In this document: one piece after another, positions 42,378-52,827 of the stretch
Layout: each line of letters begins with the position of its first letter
How positions within the stretch are numbered: position 1 is the stretch's first letter
From: BOG-908 sp964242115
Lineage (GTDB): Bacteria > Pseudomonadota > Alphaproteobacteria > Acetobacterales > Acetobacteraceae
Direction: 5' to 3'
Assembly (NCBI GenBank): GCA_964242115.1
Contig: CAXSZX010000020.1
Coordinates: forward strand, 33,787-97,786
Length of the DNA: 64,000 bases
Translations under genes and position numbers: made by a program
Notes under the pieces: model-generated
The model's input: the letters and a program-made list of their open reading frames with translations, nothing else
Databases searched by the model: none
What the model was told of the DNA's origin: nothing

Positions 42378-42875
42378 TCAGGCGTGCTCCAGCTGCGACA
42401 CTGCCTGCGTGGTTTTCATCTCGCCTGCAGCCTGCGACACCGCGGCGACGATCTTCGGGTAGGCGGCGCAGCGGCATAAGTTGCCGCTCATGTACTCGCG
42501 TATCTCGCCGTCCGTGCCGGCATGGCCTTCGGTGACGCAGGCGATGGCGGACATGATCTGGCCGGGTGTGCAGTAGCCGCACTGGTAGGCGTCGTGGTCG
42601 AGGAATGCCTGCTGCATCGGGTGTAACGGTTCGTCCTCGCCGGCCAGGCCCTCGATGGTGGTGATCTTGGCGCCCTGCGCGGCCACCGCCAGGATGAAGC
42701 AGGCGAGCACGCGGACGCCATCCATCAGCACCGTGCAGGCGCCGCACTGGCCCTGGTCGCAGCCCTTCTTGGAGCCGGTCAGCCCCAGGCGTTCGCGCAG
42801 CGTGTCCAGCAGCGTGGTGCGGACGTCCACCGCCAGGCGGTGCTCGCGTCCGTTGACGGTGAGCGTGATGTCCAA
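42378..42875 (-). CDS. paoA: PaoA-type 2Fe-2S subunit of aldehyde oxidoreductase
   Basis: A 165-residue electron-transfer subunit with two [2Fe-2S] sites: Cys39, Cys44, Cys47 and Cys59 in KKGCDQGQCGACTVL, and Cys99, Cys102, Cys134 and Cys136 in QCGYCTPGQ and NLCRCAAYPKI. The start is TTG at 42875, because AAAGGAGG lies five bases upstream. An ATG ten codons further up adds no signal. E. coli PaoA carries a Tat signal, which is absent here, so this enzyme is probably cytoplasmic. No paoD (cofactor chaperone) gene is seen nearby. Confidence 0.9.
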   Translation of the reverse strand: MDITLTVNGREHRLAVDVRTTLLDTLRERLGLTGSKKGCDQGQCGACTVLMDGVRVLACFILAVAAQGAKITTIEGLAGEDEPLHPMQQAFLDHDAYQCGYCTPGQIMSAIACVTEGHAGTDGEIREYMSGNLCRCAAYPKIVAAVSQAAGEMKTTQAVSQLEHA

Positions 42876-42957
42876 GCTTGCCTCCTTTTGTGTAGGCAAG
42901 AACACGGGCGGGCGGGGTGCGTTCGTCTGGCTGGCGGGTTCGTGTGAGGAAGCGAGG

Positions 42958-43090
42958 GAGCAAGGCCTTCTTTTCTGAAGAAAAGAAGCAAAAGATTTTT
43001 ATCCCTGCTGTCGCGGAGTTTCTGCAGCGCGCGCCCTAGGGAACAAAAGTTTTTGGTTCTTTTTTTCAAAAAAGAACTGCTTTCTTGTTT
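42958..43090. repeat. AT-rich hairpin repeat between divergent genes
   Basis: GGCCTTCTTTTCTGAAGAAAAGAAGC, then CTGCTGTCGCGGAG, then GGTTCTTTTTTTCAAAAAAGAACTGC. It lies between the divergent paoA and ada genes. Confidence 0.75.
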
Positions 43091-43161
43091 GCTGACCTGA
43101 AACCGGAGTGCGCCCCCTGTCCGCCTCTGCCACCCAGCCTGCAGATAGCGGGAGAAAGACG

Positions 43162-44196
43162 ATGCAGCGCGCCGACGAGGACATGATGCAGGCGGTGAGA
43201 ACGCGCGACGCCACCGCGGACGGGCGCTTCTTCTACGCGGTGCTGACCACCGGCGTGTTCTGCTACCCAAGCTGCGCCGCCCGCCCTGCCCGGCCGGAAA
43301 ACCTGCGCTTCTTCGCCACCGCCGAGGCCGCCAGCCAAGCCGGCTACCGCCCCTGCCTGCGCTGCCGGCCGGACCTGCCGCCGCGGGCCGAACGGGACGC
43401 CGGCATGGTCACGCAAGCCTGCCGCGCCATCGACGCCGGCGCGTTCGACCTCGCGCGGCACGCCGCCGACGCCGGCACGAGCGCCGCGCAGTTCGCGCGC
43501 GCCTTTCGCCGCATCGCCGGGGTGACGCCAACCGCCTACGAAGCGGCGCGGCGGCAACGCGTGGTGGAGGCCGGCCTGCGCGCCGGGGCGCCGGTCACCG
43601 ACACGCTGTACGCGGCGGGCTTCGGCTCGTCCGGCCGGTTTTACGAAGCGGCGCCTGCCATGCTCGGCATGACGCCCACTGCCTGGCGCGCCGGCGGCGC
43701 CGGACAGACGCTGCACTCCGCCTGCGCGGATAGCTGGCTAGGCCGGGTGCTGGTGGCCGTCACCGCGCGCGGGGTGTGCGCCATCCTGATCGGCGACGAC
43801 GACGCGGCGCTGCTGGCCGACCTGGCCGCGCGCTTCCCGAAAGCGGTGCTGGCGCCGGCCGGCGAAGCGCAGGCGGCGCTGGTCCGCCAGGCGGTGCGCA
43901 CCGTGGAGCAGCCGGACGCGGCGCACAGCCTGCCGCTGGACATCAGCGGCACGGCGTTCCAGCGCCGGGTGTGGCAGGCGCTGCAGGCGATCCCGGCGGG
44001 CAGCACGCGCACCTACGCGGAGCTGGCGGCCACGCTCGGCATGGAGCGGGGCGCGCGGGCGGTGGCTGCCGCCTGTGCCGCCAACAGGCTGGCGGTGGCG
44101 GTGCCGTGCCATCGGGTGGTGGGCGGGGATGGCGGGCTGGCGGGGTATCGGTGGGGGTTGGAAAGGAAGCGACGGCTGCTGGACAGGGAGAAATAA
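43162..44196 (+). CDS. ada: bifunctional DNA repair methyltransferase and regulator Ada
   Basis: A 344-residue protein of three parts. The N-terminal Ada zinc domain has Cys34, Cys38, Cys65 and Cys68 (GVFCYPSCAARPARPENLRF, YRPCLRCRPD); the first accepts methyl groups from phosphotriesters. An AraC-type HTH follows (ARAFRRIAGVTPTAYEAARR). The C-terminal O6-methylguanine methyltransferase carries the acceptor Cys316 in VPCHRVVGGDGGLAGYRWG. GGGAG lies upstream of the ATG. Ada activates its own promoter when methylated; an Ada box was not identified. Confidence 0.93.
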   Translation: MQRADEDMMQAVRTRDATADGRFFYAVLTTGVFCYPSCAARPARPENLRFFATAEAASQAGYRPCLRCRPDLPPRAERDAGMVTQACRAIDAGAFDLARHAADAGTSAAQFARAFRRIAGVTPTAYEAARRQRVVEAGLRAGAPVTDTLYAAGFGSSGRFYEAAPAMLGMTPTAWRAGGAGQTLHSACADSWLGRVLVAVTARGVCAILIGDDDAALLADLAARFPKAVLAPAGEAQAALVRQAVRTVEQPDAAHSLPLDISGTAFQRRVWQALQAIPAGSTRTYAELAATLGMERGARAVAAACAANRLAVAVPCHRVVGGDGGLAGYRWGLERKRRLLDREK

Positions 44197-44330
44197 ACAA
44201 GCGGTTCTTTTTTGAAAAAAAGAACCAAAAAACTTTTGTTCCCTGGGAACCCGTCTCCGGAGACTCCGCGATAGCCGTGACAAAAGCTTTTTGCTTCTTT
44301 TTCTCGAAAAAGAAGGCCTTGCTTCTCTTG
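44196..44330. repeat. AT-rich hairpin repeat
   Basis: CGGTTCTTTTTTGAAAAAAAGAACC follows the ada stop directly. Then come CTCCGCGATAGCCG and GCTTCTTTTTCTCGAAAAAGAAGGCC. This is one of the cleanest copies. Confidence 0.8.
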
Positions 44331-44357
44331 CTCACGGTGCAGCCATATAACCGCGCC

Positions 44358-45686
44358 ATGCTCTCCTTCCGCGACCTGCTTTCCGACCTCCGTGGCCGCA
44401 ACCGCAGCCCGCAGGTCACGCCCAGGGCGCAGCTGAAAGGCGCGCTGGAACAGGTCAGCCCGTTCCACGTCGCCGGCTGGGCGGAGAACCCGGCCGACCC
44501 GGCAGAACGCAGCGCGCTTATCCTGCGCCGCACCGACACCGGCGAGGTGCTGGCGCACGGCCGCGCGGACAACTTCCGCCACAACCTGACCGCCTGGGGT
44601 GCGAGCGACGACGGCCACGCCTTTTTCCTCCGGCTCACGCAGACGCTGCCGGACAACGTGCTCGGCACGCTGGAGGTGAGCGACGCGCGCAGCGGCGCCA
44701 TCCTGCCGCGCGCCGCACACGTCAGCAGCGACTACCAGCCGATCATGCTGGTTGCCGGCGACATCGTTGACAATTGCAACCTGCGCTGCCCGTTCTGCCT
44801 GTACGACTACACCAACGTGCGCGCCACCAACATGATGGACGAGGCCACGATGGAGGCGGCGCTCCGCTTCCTGCCCTACGTCACGGATTCAAATTTCTGG
44901 TTCTCCTGTCTACATGAACCGACACTGCACCCGGAGCTGACGCGCTTCGTCGACAAGGTGCCGCGCGAATGGCGGCACAAACTGTTCTACACTACCAACC
45001 TCGCCAAACGCATGCCGGCCGGCTACTACGCCTGGCTTGCCGACGCCGGCCTGCACCACGTCAACATCTCCATCGAATCCCGCGTGCCGGAAATCTACGA
45101 GAAGATGCGCAAGGGCGCCCGCTTCCGGATCTTCCAGGAAAACTGGAACATGTTGGTGGATGCGTGCCGGCAGCACCCGCAACCCACAGCGCTCCGCTAC
45201 ATCGCCATGGTGTACCGCTCCAACTACCGCGAGTTGCCGGAGCTGGTGCGCTACCTGCTGGAGGAGCGCCTGGGCTCGCTGATCGAGCTGCGCTACACGT
45301 TTGACTCGCCCTGGCTGCCGGCGGCGTTCCGCGATTCCGAGTTCCTCGACGCTGACGGTTGGCTGTGGCTGCGCGACCAGCTCGCCGGCTACACCGCGGA
45401 GCGCGTGCGGCTGATCATGCCGCCGGGCGTGGTGGTGGAGCAGCCTGCGCTGGAGATCGAGATGACCAACCGCACCAACTCCGAGCGCGGCATCCGCGTG
45501 GGGTCCGACGTGCGCCACTACCTGCCCGGCCGCTACCAGACCCGGCTTTCCTGGGACGGCACCCTCGAGGTGACGCCGTTCTGGGCGCACCCCTACGAGG
45601 AGGGTCCGGGGCAGACGCCGCTGTGCTCGGTCAACGTGCGCGACATCGCCGATCCGGTCGCCTTTCTGCGCAACCTGCCGGACTGA
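44358..45686 (+). CDS. radical SAM protein
   Basis: A 442-residue protein. The first 120 residues form a domain I do not recognise (KGALEQVSPFHVAGWAENPA, RRTDTGEVLAHGRADNFRHN, similar in style to domains that flank glycosyltransferases). The radical SAM core follows with Cys140, Cys144 and Cys147 in DNCNLRCPFC, and a C-terminal SPASM-like region is weak (only one late Cys, TPLCSVN). It probably modifies a sugar, lipid or peptide. The membrane protein gene begins five bases after its stop, so the two are an operon. Confidence 0.8.
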   Translation: MLSFRDLLSDLRGRNRSPQVTPRAQLKGALEQVSPFHVAGWAENPADPAERSALILRRTDTGEVLAHGRADNFRHNLTAWGASDDGHAFFLRLTQTLPDNVLGTLEVSDARSGAILPRAAHVSSDYQPIMLVAGDIVDNCNLRCPFCLYDYTNVRATNMMDEATMEAALRFLPYVTDSNFWFSCLHEPTLHPELTRFVDKVPREWRHKLFYTTNLAKRMPAGYYAWLADAGLHHVNISIESRVPEIYEKMRKGARFRIFQENWNMLVDACRQHPQPTALRYIAMVYRSNYRELPELVRYLLEERLGSLIELRYTFDSPWLPAAFRDSEFLDADGWLWLRDQLAGYTAERVRLIMPPGVVVEQPALEIEMTNRTNSERGIRVGSDVRHYLPGRYQTRLSWDGTLEVTPFWAHPYEEGPGQTPLCSVNVRDIADPVAFLRNLPD

Positions 45687-45691
45687 CCATC

Positions 45692-47284
45692 ATGCGGCCG
45701 GGTGTGACGTGGACCGGCGGCGCGGCCCTGCCGGCGTTGGCGCGCGCGCTGCCGGCGGTCGTTGCCGTTGTTTGCGTGCTGTTCTTCGCGCGGCGGGCTT
45801 GGTTCGGGCTGACGGCGATCGGGTTCAACGACGAGACCATGCACCTGCTTGGCGGCTGGGCGCTGGATTCGGGCGAACGGCTCTACCGCGGCTTCGTCGA
45901 CGTGCACGGCCCGGGCATCTTCATGCTGACGCAGGCCTACGGGGCGCTGTTCGGCTGGGCGCATGCCAATGGCGCCAGGCTGGTGATCGCCGGATTGGCC
46001 GTCCTGGCCGGGCTGGCGGTGGGCACCTCGCCAGGCTTGCGAGGGCCGCGCAGGTGGTGCGCGGTTGCGCTGTATTTCGGCCTGCTGGCCACCGTGTGGC
46101 TGACGCAGGGGCTATACCTGGTCAGCTACTACCCCATCTCCGGCGCGTTTGCGGTCATCGTGCTCGCCTGGTTCGTGGTGCCGGCCTGCGCACGCGCGCG
46201 CATCCCGCGCGGCACGGCGGCGGCGGCGGGCGTCGCGGTCGCCCTGCTCGCGTTCACCTCGTTCCAGCAGGCGCCTACCGCGCTGCTGTTTTCCGCCGGC
46301 GGATGCCTGGCCGCCTGGCGCGGCGGACAGCCCCGCGCGGCGGTCGCGCACCTGGCAGGCGCGGCCGTCTCCGGCGTGCTGCTGCTCGCCTGGCTCGTCA
46401 CCTGGGGAGACGTCCGCGGCTACCTCGCGCTGCATGTCTATTTCGGCCTGGTGATCTACCCGGAGTTCGGCCCGCTGACGCTGCAAAGCTTCCTCGCGAG
46501 CCTGGTCCCCTCGCCAGACCCCGGTTGGCTGGTGCAAGGCGCCGGCGTGGTGTTTGGCGGGCTGGCATGCGTGGCCAGCCTGGGTGTCTGCCTGCGCGCG
46601 GGGCGGGGCCGGGCCGCCGCCGTGGCCGCCACGCTGGCGACGCTGGCAGGCATCATCATGCTCGACGTGCGCGGGCTCCCTTTGTTCCAGAACGGTCCTC
46701 TGGTGATGGGCGGCTTCGGTTGGTTCGCGCTGGCAGCCTGCGCACTGCCGCCGCGGAGCCGGGCGCGGCACGGCGCCGCACCGCTCTGGGGAGCGGCCGC
46801 TTGCCTCGCCACCATCGTCGCCACCGACGCATCGCTGCGGCACGCCACCTACTCGCCGACGGGGCTGACACGCGCGCAGTTCCTCAGCCAACCCGCCTCC
46901 CGGCTCGCCCGGCGCCAGGGCGGCCCGTTGCTCGACGAGGTTCGCCGGGTGACGCGCCCAAACGAGCGGATACTCGCTTTGGTGTACAGCCCCGACAGCT
47001 ACTTCGAAGCCGGCCGGTTGCCGGTCGATCAGTTCTACGCCTACCTGCCGATGGACGCGGCTTACGCAAAGCATCCCGTGCTCGGGCAGACGCGCGACCT
47101 GTGCACGACGCTGGATAGGACACCGCCGCCCGTCATCCTGTTCGACAACTGGGTAGTTTGGGGCCTCTACGCGCCGATCGACTACATGCCCTGTGTGATC
47201 GAGGCGCTTTCGCGGGATTACACCTACGTGGCGGAGCCGGGAGACGAGGGACAGAAATTGTTTGTGCGAAACGACAGGATGTAA
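45692..47284 (+). CDS. polytopic membrane protein, GT39/PMT-like
   Basis: A 530-residue protein with about eleven hydrophobic segments. After the first helix it has GFNDETMHLLGGWALDSGER and LYRGFVDVHGPGIFMLTQAY, which resembles the first periplasmic loop of lipid-linked-sugar glycosyltransferases (family 39), where an acidic pair is catalytic. The C-terminal soluble part (NERILALVYSPDSYFEAGRL) is like those of related proteins. It likely transfers a sugar from a polyprenyl donor at the cell envelope. It is coupled with the radical SAM gene. Confidence 0.6.
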   Translation: MRPGVTWTGGAALPALARALPAVVAVVCVLFFARRAWFGLTAIGFNDETMHLLGGWALDSGERLYRGFVDVHGPGIFMLTQAYGALFGWAHANGARLVIAGLAVLAGLAVGTSPGLRGPRRWCAVALYFGLLATVWLTQGLYLVSYYPISGAFAVIVLAWFVVPACARARIPRGTAAAAGVAVALLAFTSFQQAPTALLFSAGGCLAAWRGGQPRAAVAHLAGAAVSGVLLLAWLVTWGDVRGYLALHVYFGLVIYPEFGPLTLQSFLASLVPSPDPGWLVQGAGVVFGGLACVASLGVCLRAGRGRAAAVAATLATLAGIIMLDVRGLPLFQNGPLVMGGFGWFALAACALPPRSRARHGAAPLWGAAACLATIVATDASLRHATYSPTGLTRAQFLSQPASRLARRQGGPLLDEVRRVTRPNERILALVYSPDSYFEAGRLPVDQFYAYLPMDAAYAKHPVLGQTRDLCTTLDRTPPPVILFDNWVVWGLYAPIDYMPCVIEALSRDYTYVAEPGDEGQKLFVRNDRM

Positions 47285-47299
47285 ATTCCGCCGTTGGCA

Positions 47300-47505
47300 G
47301 AGAAGGCAAAAACCTGTGTCTTTCTAAGTGCGCGCTGCAGAACCATCGCGACAGCAGGGCCAAAAGTCTTTTGCTTCTTTTCTTCAGAAAAGAAGGGCTT
47401 GCTTTCCTTGCCGACTTCGAAGGGCAGCGGCTCACCCGCCTGCGGAGAAGCCCGCGACAGCCGAGACAAAAGCTTTTGCTTCTTCTCGAAAAGAAAGCGC
47501 CTACT
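47300..47505. repeat. AT-rich hairpin repeat, compound copy
   Basis: A degenerate left part, then GCTTCTTTTCTTCAGAAAAGAAGGGC (47370-47397), then GGAGAAGCCCGCGACAGCCG and a short final hairpin GCTTCTTCTCGAAAAGAAAGC. It looks like one full copy plus half of another. Confidence 0.65.
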
Positions 47506-48394
47506 CTTCCTTTGGCCGCCCGAGCAACCGACCGACCGCCCTGACCGGCCCCGTCATCTTCCACGACGTCGACCCACGCAACAGCGCCACCTCCGCCTCG
47601 AGCTGCTTGACGTAAGCCTCGCGGTCGTCCGTGACCTGGCCGGTCTCCCACTCCGGGCCCTGCTTCTCGATGTCCTTCAGCGCGTCGTTGACCACCTGCG
47701 AGTATTCGTCCGCCGTCATGCCCTCCGGCGCCCACTGGCCGTCGAAGCGCTCGGCTTGGCCGGTCATTTTGTTGCCCATCTTGCGAGCCTCGCCCACCTC
47801 GAGCACCACCACGCTGTCGTAGAAATGCACCGAAATGGTGCGGTCGCCCGCCGGCGTGCGGATCGACGCCCCGCCGATGTAGTCGGCGTGCATCTTGTCC
47901 ACGAAGCTCTTCGCCGTCTCGATGAACGACCCTGGGCGCAGCAGGCCGCCGCCGTGGTTGGGCCAGTACGCCGCGTGCAGGTCTTCCACCAGGTAGACGC
48001 CGTTCTTGGCGACGAGCGGGTATAGGAAGTCGAACGTGGCGTTGATGTGGTGCTGCAGGTGGCTGCCGTCGTCGATGACGATGTCCGGGGCGCCGAACTC
48101 GTCGATGATGCCGGCGAGGAACGCCACGTCCGTCTGGCTGCCGATGCGGATGTGCACCTGGTCGCCCTCCAATTGCCGGCAGCGCGGATAGATGTCGATG
48201 CCGACGATGGTGGCGAACGGGCCGAAATAGGCGCGCCACTGGTCCAGCGAGCCACCCTCACCCACGCCGATCTCGAAGATGGTGACGTGACGGTTCCGGA
48301 AACGCTCGAAATGCGCTTCATAGGCGGGGAAGTACTGATACCACTTGTGGATGCGCCTGTGGTCGTCGCGCAGGTAATCGCCATAGAGAGTCAT
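47501..48394 (-). CDS. SAM-dependent methyltransferase, class I
   Basis: A 297-residue protein. The SAM-binding motif is IFEIGVGEGGSLDQWRAYFG followed by IVGIDIYPRC, then APDIVIDDGSHLQHHINATF and GVYLVEDLHAAYWP, as in methyltransferases of antibiotic and surface-glycan pathways (MycE/cephalosporin hydroxylase-like). The C-terminal tail LRGSTSWKMTGPVRAVGRLL is a motif common at the ends of cell-surface glycosyltransferases in proteobacteria, which points to glycan modification. ATG codons at 48400 and 48394 are both possible. Confidence 0.75.
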   Translation of the reverse strand: MTLYGDYLRDDHRRIHKWYQYFPAYEAHFERFRNRHVTIFEIGVGEGGSLDQWRAYFGPFATIVGIDIYPRCRQLEGDQVHIRIGSQTDVAFLAGIIDEFGAPDIVIDDGSHLQHHINATFDFLYPLVAKNGVYLVEDLHAAYWPNHGGGLLRPGSFIETAKSFVDKMHADYIGGASIRTPAGDRTISVHFYDSVVVLEVGEARKMGNKMTGQAERFDGQWAPEGMTADEYSQVVNDALKDIEKQGPEWETGQVTDDREAYVKQLEAEVALLRGSTSWKMTGPVRAVGRLLGRPKEE

Positions 48395-48454
48395 GCACAC
48401 CTCGTGTGAGGTGAATCGCAGGTGCCTGGGGCGGGGTCAAGCGGGCTCGGGACA

Positions 48455-48565
48455 AGCAAGCAAGGCCTTCTTTTCTGAAGGAGAGAAGCAAAAGACTTCT
48501 GTCTCGGCTGTCGCAAACATCTCCGCAGCTAATTTCATGGAAACAAAGTTTTTCCTTGCTTCCTA
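48455..48565. repeat. AT-rich hairpin repeat
   Basis: GGCCTTCTTTTCTGAAGGAGAGAAGC, then TCTCGGCTGTCGCAAAC, then a truncated right arm with AAAGTTTTTCC. Confidence 0.65.
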
Positions 48566-49063
48566 TCGCGTCCCCGCCTCAGCCCGCCGCTGCAACGCAG
48601 CGTTCACCGTATCGAACTCCGCGGCAAGCCCGCGCACGTCGAAGAACCACAACGCCACCCCGCGCACACGCTCACCTTGCACCAGGCGGGTGCCCGCGCC
48701 GTTAGGCTGCAACAGGAAGAAGTGGTCGGCGTCGAAGACGTGCCAGAACCACACGCGGCCAAACCAGCGCAGTTCCGCGCCGGGCCGGGCTGCCAATACG
48801 ACCGGATGAAACACCCACGTGTCGGCGCCCTCACCCTCGTCGTGCTCGATGACCTGGCCAGCCTCCAGCCGGCCCACCAGGCGGTTGTCGGGGTTCCACG
48901 CCGAGTAATTCTTGGTGTCGGCCAGCACCGCCCAGACCTGCGCAGGCGACACGGCGATCGTGACGCTGGTCTGCACCTCGCGCACCGGGGCGGCGGCTAA
49001 AAGCACGCCAAGCGACACCACCACCACCAACGCCCCGACAGCCAGACCACGCACTAGTGTCAT
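48563..49063 (-). CDS. SRPBCC-family protein with N-terminal membrane anchor
   Basis: A 166-residue protein. One N-terminal helix (ALVVVVSLGVLLAAAP) precedes a START/SRPBCC domain with VSPAQVWAVLADTKNYSAWN, ELRWFGRVWFWHVFDADHFF and GTRLVQGERVRG. Such proteins bind hydrophobic ligands; the ligand here is unknown. The ATG at 49063 is used because it opens the helix. Confidence 0.7.
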   Translation of the reverse strand: MTLVRGLAVGALVVVVSLGVLLAAAPVREVQTSVTIAVSPAQVWAVLADTKNYSAWNPDNRLVGRLEAGQVIEHDEGEGADTWVFHPVVLAARPGAELRWFGRVWFWHVFDADHFFLLQPNGAGTRLVQGERVRGVALWFFDVRGLAAEFDTVNAALQRRAEAGTR

Positions 49064-49244
49064 ACCTACCGTATCAACCCGAACCGAACAGCGCGCGGCG
49101 GCCACGACGCGATGAAACCCAAGTCCGTTCGATCAGAGGATGTCCGGGTCGGCTTGGACGACATTCCGAGGCCCGGCTTGGCGACAGCAAAGGCGAATTC
49201 GAAACAAACGCCATTACTGAAAAACATCAGTCTTGTCCGATCGC

Positions 49245-49382
49245 AGAAAAAGCAGGCAATCTCTTTTAAAAAAGAACCGAAAAACGTTTGTTCCCTGAAG
49301 TACACGCTGCAGGACACGCCGCGACAGCAGGACCAAAAGTTTTTTGCTGCTTTTTTTCAAAAAAGCAGGCCTTGCTTTTCTG
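49245..49382. repeat. AT-rich hairpin repeat
   Basis: AAGCAGGCAATCTCTTTTAAAAAAGAACC, then CGCTGCAGGACACGCCGCGACAGCAGG, then GCTGCTTTTTTTCAAAAAAGCAGGCC. It occupies most of the 49064-49384 gap; no gene is seen there. Confidence 0.75.
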
Positions 49383-49384
49383 CT

Positions 49385-50134
49385 TCATCTTTCAACGTCC
49401 CGCTGCTGTCCAGCCAGCGCAACCAGCCTGTCATACAGCCTCACCCGCGCAGCCGGCACCGCAACATGTCGCGCGCCGAACGCGTCGCGCGACAGGAAGT
49501 GGCCGGTGAGGCGCAACCCGTCACACAGATCGGCCACCGACGGGCGCGCGTCGCTGCCGCGCAGGAAGGCAGGCAGCTTCAGCAGCCGCTCCCGCCACTG
49601 GCCGGCCGCCGCCTCGCTCACCGCGCGTCCGGTCTTGGGCGAGACGAACAGCAACGCCTCCTGCGTGCCGGTCACCGCACAGCGCGACAGGTCCAGGCCG
49701 TAGCCCAGCTCGGACAGCACGCCGAGCTCCCAGCTGACCAGGCTGCCGGCTGCCTCCGGGCCCTGTCCGAGGTGCACCACCAAGTGCAGCAGCCCGCGGA
49801 AAATGCGTGGCTGGGCCTCGCGTTCCGGCATGGCGCCTTCTGCCACGGCACAGGCGGCCAGCAGCACGCCAAGTCCGAGCGGGTCGGCCATCGCCAGGGC
49901 GGCCGCCGGGTGTACCAGTTCTGCCGTGAAGCTGCCGAGCTGGTCGGCCAGCCGCGCCACCCAGCGCGCCTCCACCAGGTTGCCGGCCTGCCAGGTGCCG
50001 GCGCGGGCGCGCGACAGGCCGCCGCGGGCCAGGCCGCGGAAAACTCCGTGCTGCTCGGTGAACACCGAAGCCAGCGCGTCGCCCTCGCCGTAGGGGGTGG
50101 CGGCTATGACGATGCCTGCGGCTTCCCATTCCAA
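49385..50134 (-). CDS. recO: DNA repair protein RecO
   Basis: RecO loads RecA onto gapped single-stranded DNA with RecR. The 249-residue protein starts with TTG at 50134 (MEWEAAGIVIAATPYGEGDA), matching RecO N-termini. The OB-fold continues with HGVFRGLARGGLSRARAGTW, and the C-terminal helical part contains LLAACAVAEGAMPEREAQPR and SVVSWELGVLSELGYGLDLS-like residues. The cysteine pair of the zinc motif is reduced: only RCAVTGTQEAL is seen. Codons further upstream lie in the hairpin repeat. Confidence 0.88.
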   Translation of the reverse strand: MEWEAAGIVIAATPYGEGDALASVFTEQHGVFRGLARGGLSRARAGTWQAGNLVEARWVARLADQLGSFTAELVHPAAALAMADPLGLGVLLAACAVAEGAMPEREAQPRIFRGLLHLVVHLGQGPEAAGSLVSWELGVLSELGYGLDLSRCAVTGTQEALLFVSPKTGRAVSEAAAGQWRERLLKLPAFLRGSDARPSVADLCDGLRLTGHFLSRDAFGARHVAVPAARVRLYDRLVALAGQQRDVER

Positions 50135-50169
50135 GCGGGTCAGCGCTCCGCGTGCGGAACTTCGGGCCA

Positions 50170-50294
50170 GCAACGCCTTCTTTTTTGACAAAAAGAAGCA
50201 AAAAACTTTTGTCCGGCTGTCGCGGACTCTCCCACACGGCGCGCCCAGGGTCGCCAGAGTTTTTTCCTTCTTTTTTGCAAAAAGAAGGCCTTGC

Positions 50295-50297
<3 letters not shown>
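50170..50297. repeat. AT-rich hairpin repeat
   Basis: CCTTCTTTTTTGACAAAAAGAAGC, then CGGCTGTCGCGGAC, then CCTTCTTTTTTGCAAAAAGAAGGCC beside the acyl-CoA dehydrogenase stop. Confidence 0.75.
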
Positions 50298-52145
<1,848 letters not shown>

Positions 52146-52284
52146 TTGCGACTGCTCCTGTTTTGACCAACGTCGCGCGGCTTGGGTTGGCTATCAAGCG
52201 GGCACGGGAACTGCGTCGGACGGGCCATATTGGTTGGGCGGGTCTCGTCTCGCTGTAAGCGAGTCGTCTTGGCCGGTGACGAAG

Positions 52285-52400
52285 CAAGGCAAGCGGTTCT
52301 TTTTTGAAAAAGAGAGTCAAAAAACTTTTGCTTCCTGGGTGCTCGTTTGTGGAGCCGGCCGCGACAACGTGGACAAGGTTTTTTGCTGCTCTTTCCTCGT
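52285..52400. repeat. AT-rich hairpin repeat, last copy in the window
   Basis: GCGGTTCTTTTTTGAAAAAGAGAGTC, then GTGGAGCCGGCCGCGACAACG, then a decayed right arm GTTTTTTGCTGCTCTTTCC. No further copy is seen to the end of the window. Confidence 0.65.
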
Positions 52401-52827
52401 CGCGACGAGAAGAGCAGCACTGTGCGTAACTCACAGCTGCGTGGCGTAGACGAGATGCATACCGCCAACTCTGGCCGACCTCCCATTCGCTCCAGGTCCT
52501 GCATGCCGGTGAGCGCTGCTTTAAGGCTGCCGAGATGACCGGCAGGTTCGGCGCACGAGAGGCACGCAGGCACGACGGTAGCTGGCCTGTCGTGCCGTTG
52601 CTTAGCTGACGCTACGGTCAACATTTCAGCTACCGTCCCGGCTTGCCCTAGAAGACCGCTTGTCGACCACCCTGCTGTCCGCTCTGCAGATCAAAAGGAG
52701 CTTGCTACGAGGCAGCCTACCTACTTAACCTTCTCTCCCTGCAGTCCTGCACATTCTGTCTGCGTAAGATGCAGGTTGACTTTCTTACTGCAAAAGCAAG
52801 TCTAACCGATCAATACTGAAAGCAGCA
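52401..52827. other. intergenic region at the edge of the accessory segment
   Basis: About 430 bp with lower GC than the chromosome to the left, especially 52640-52820. I see no gene. An AAAGGAG at 52692 is not followed by a sustained reading frame. Confidence 0.4.
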
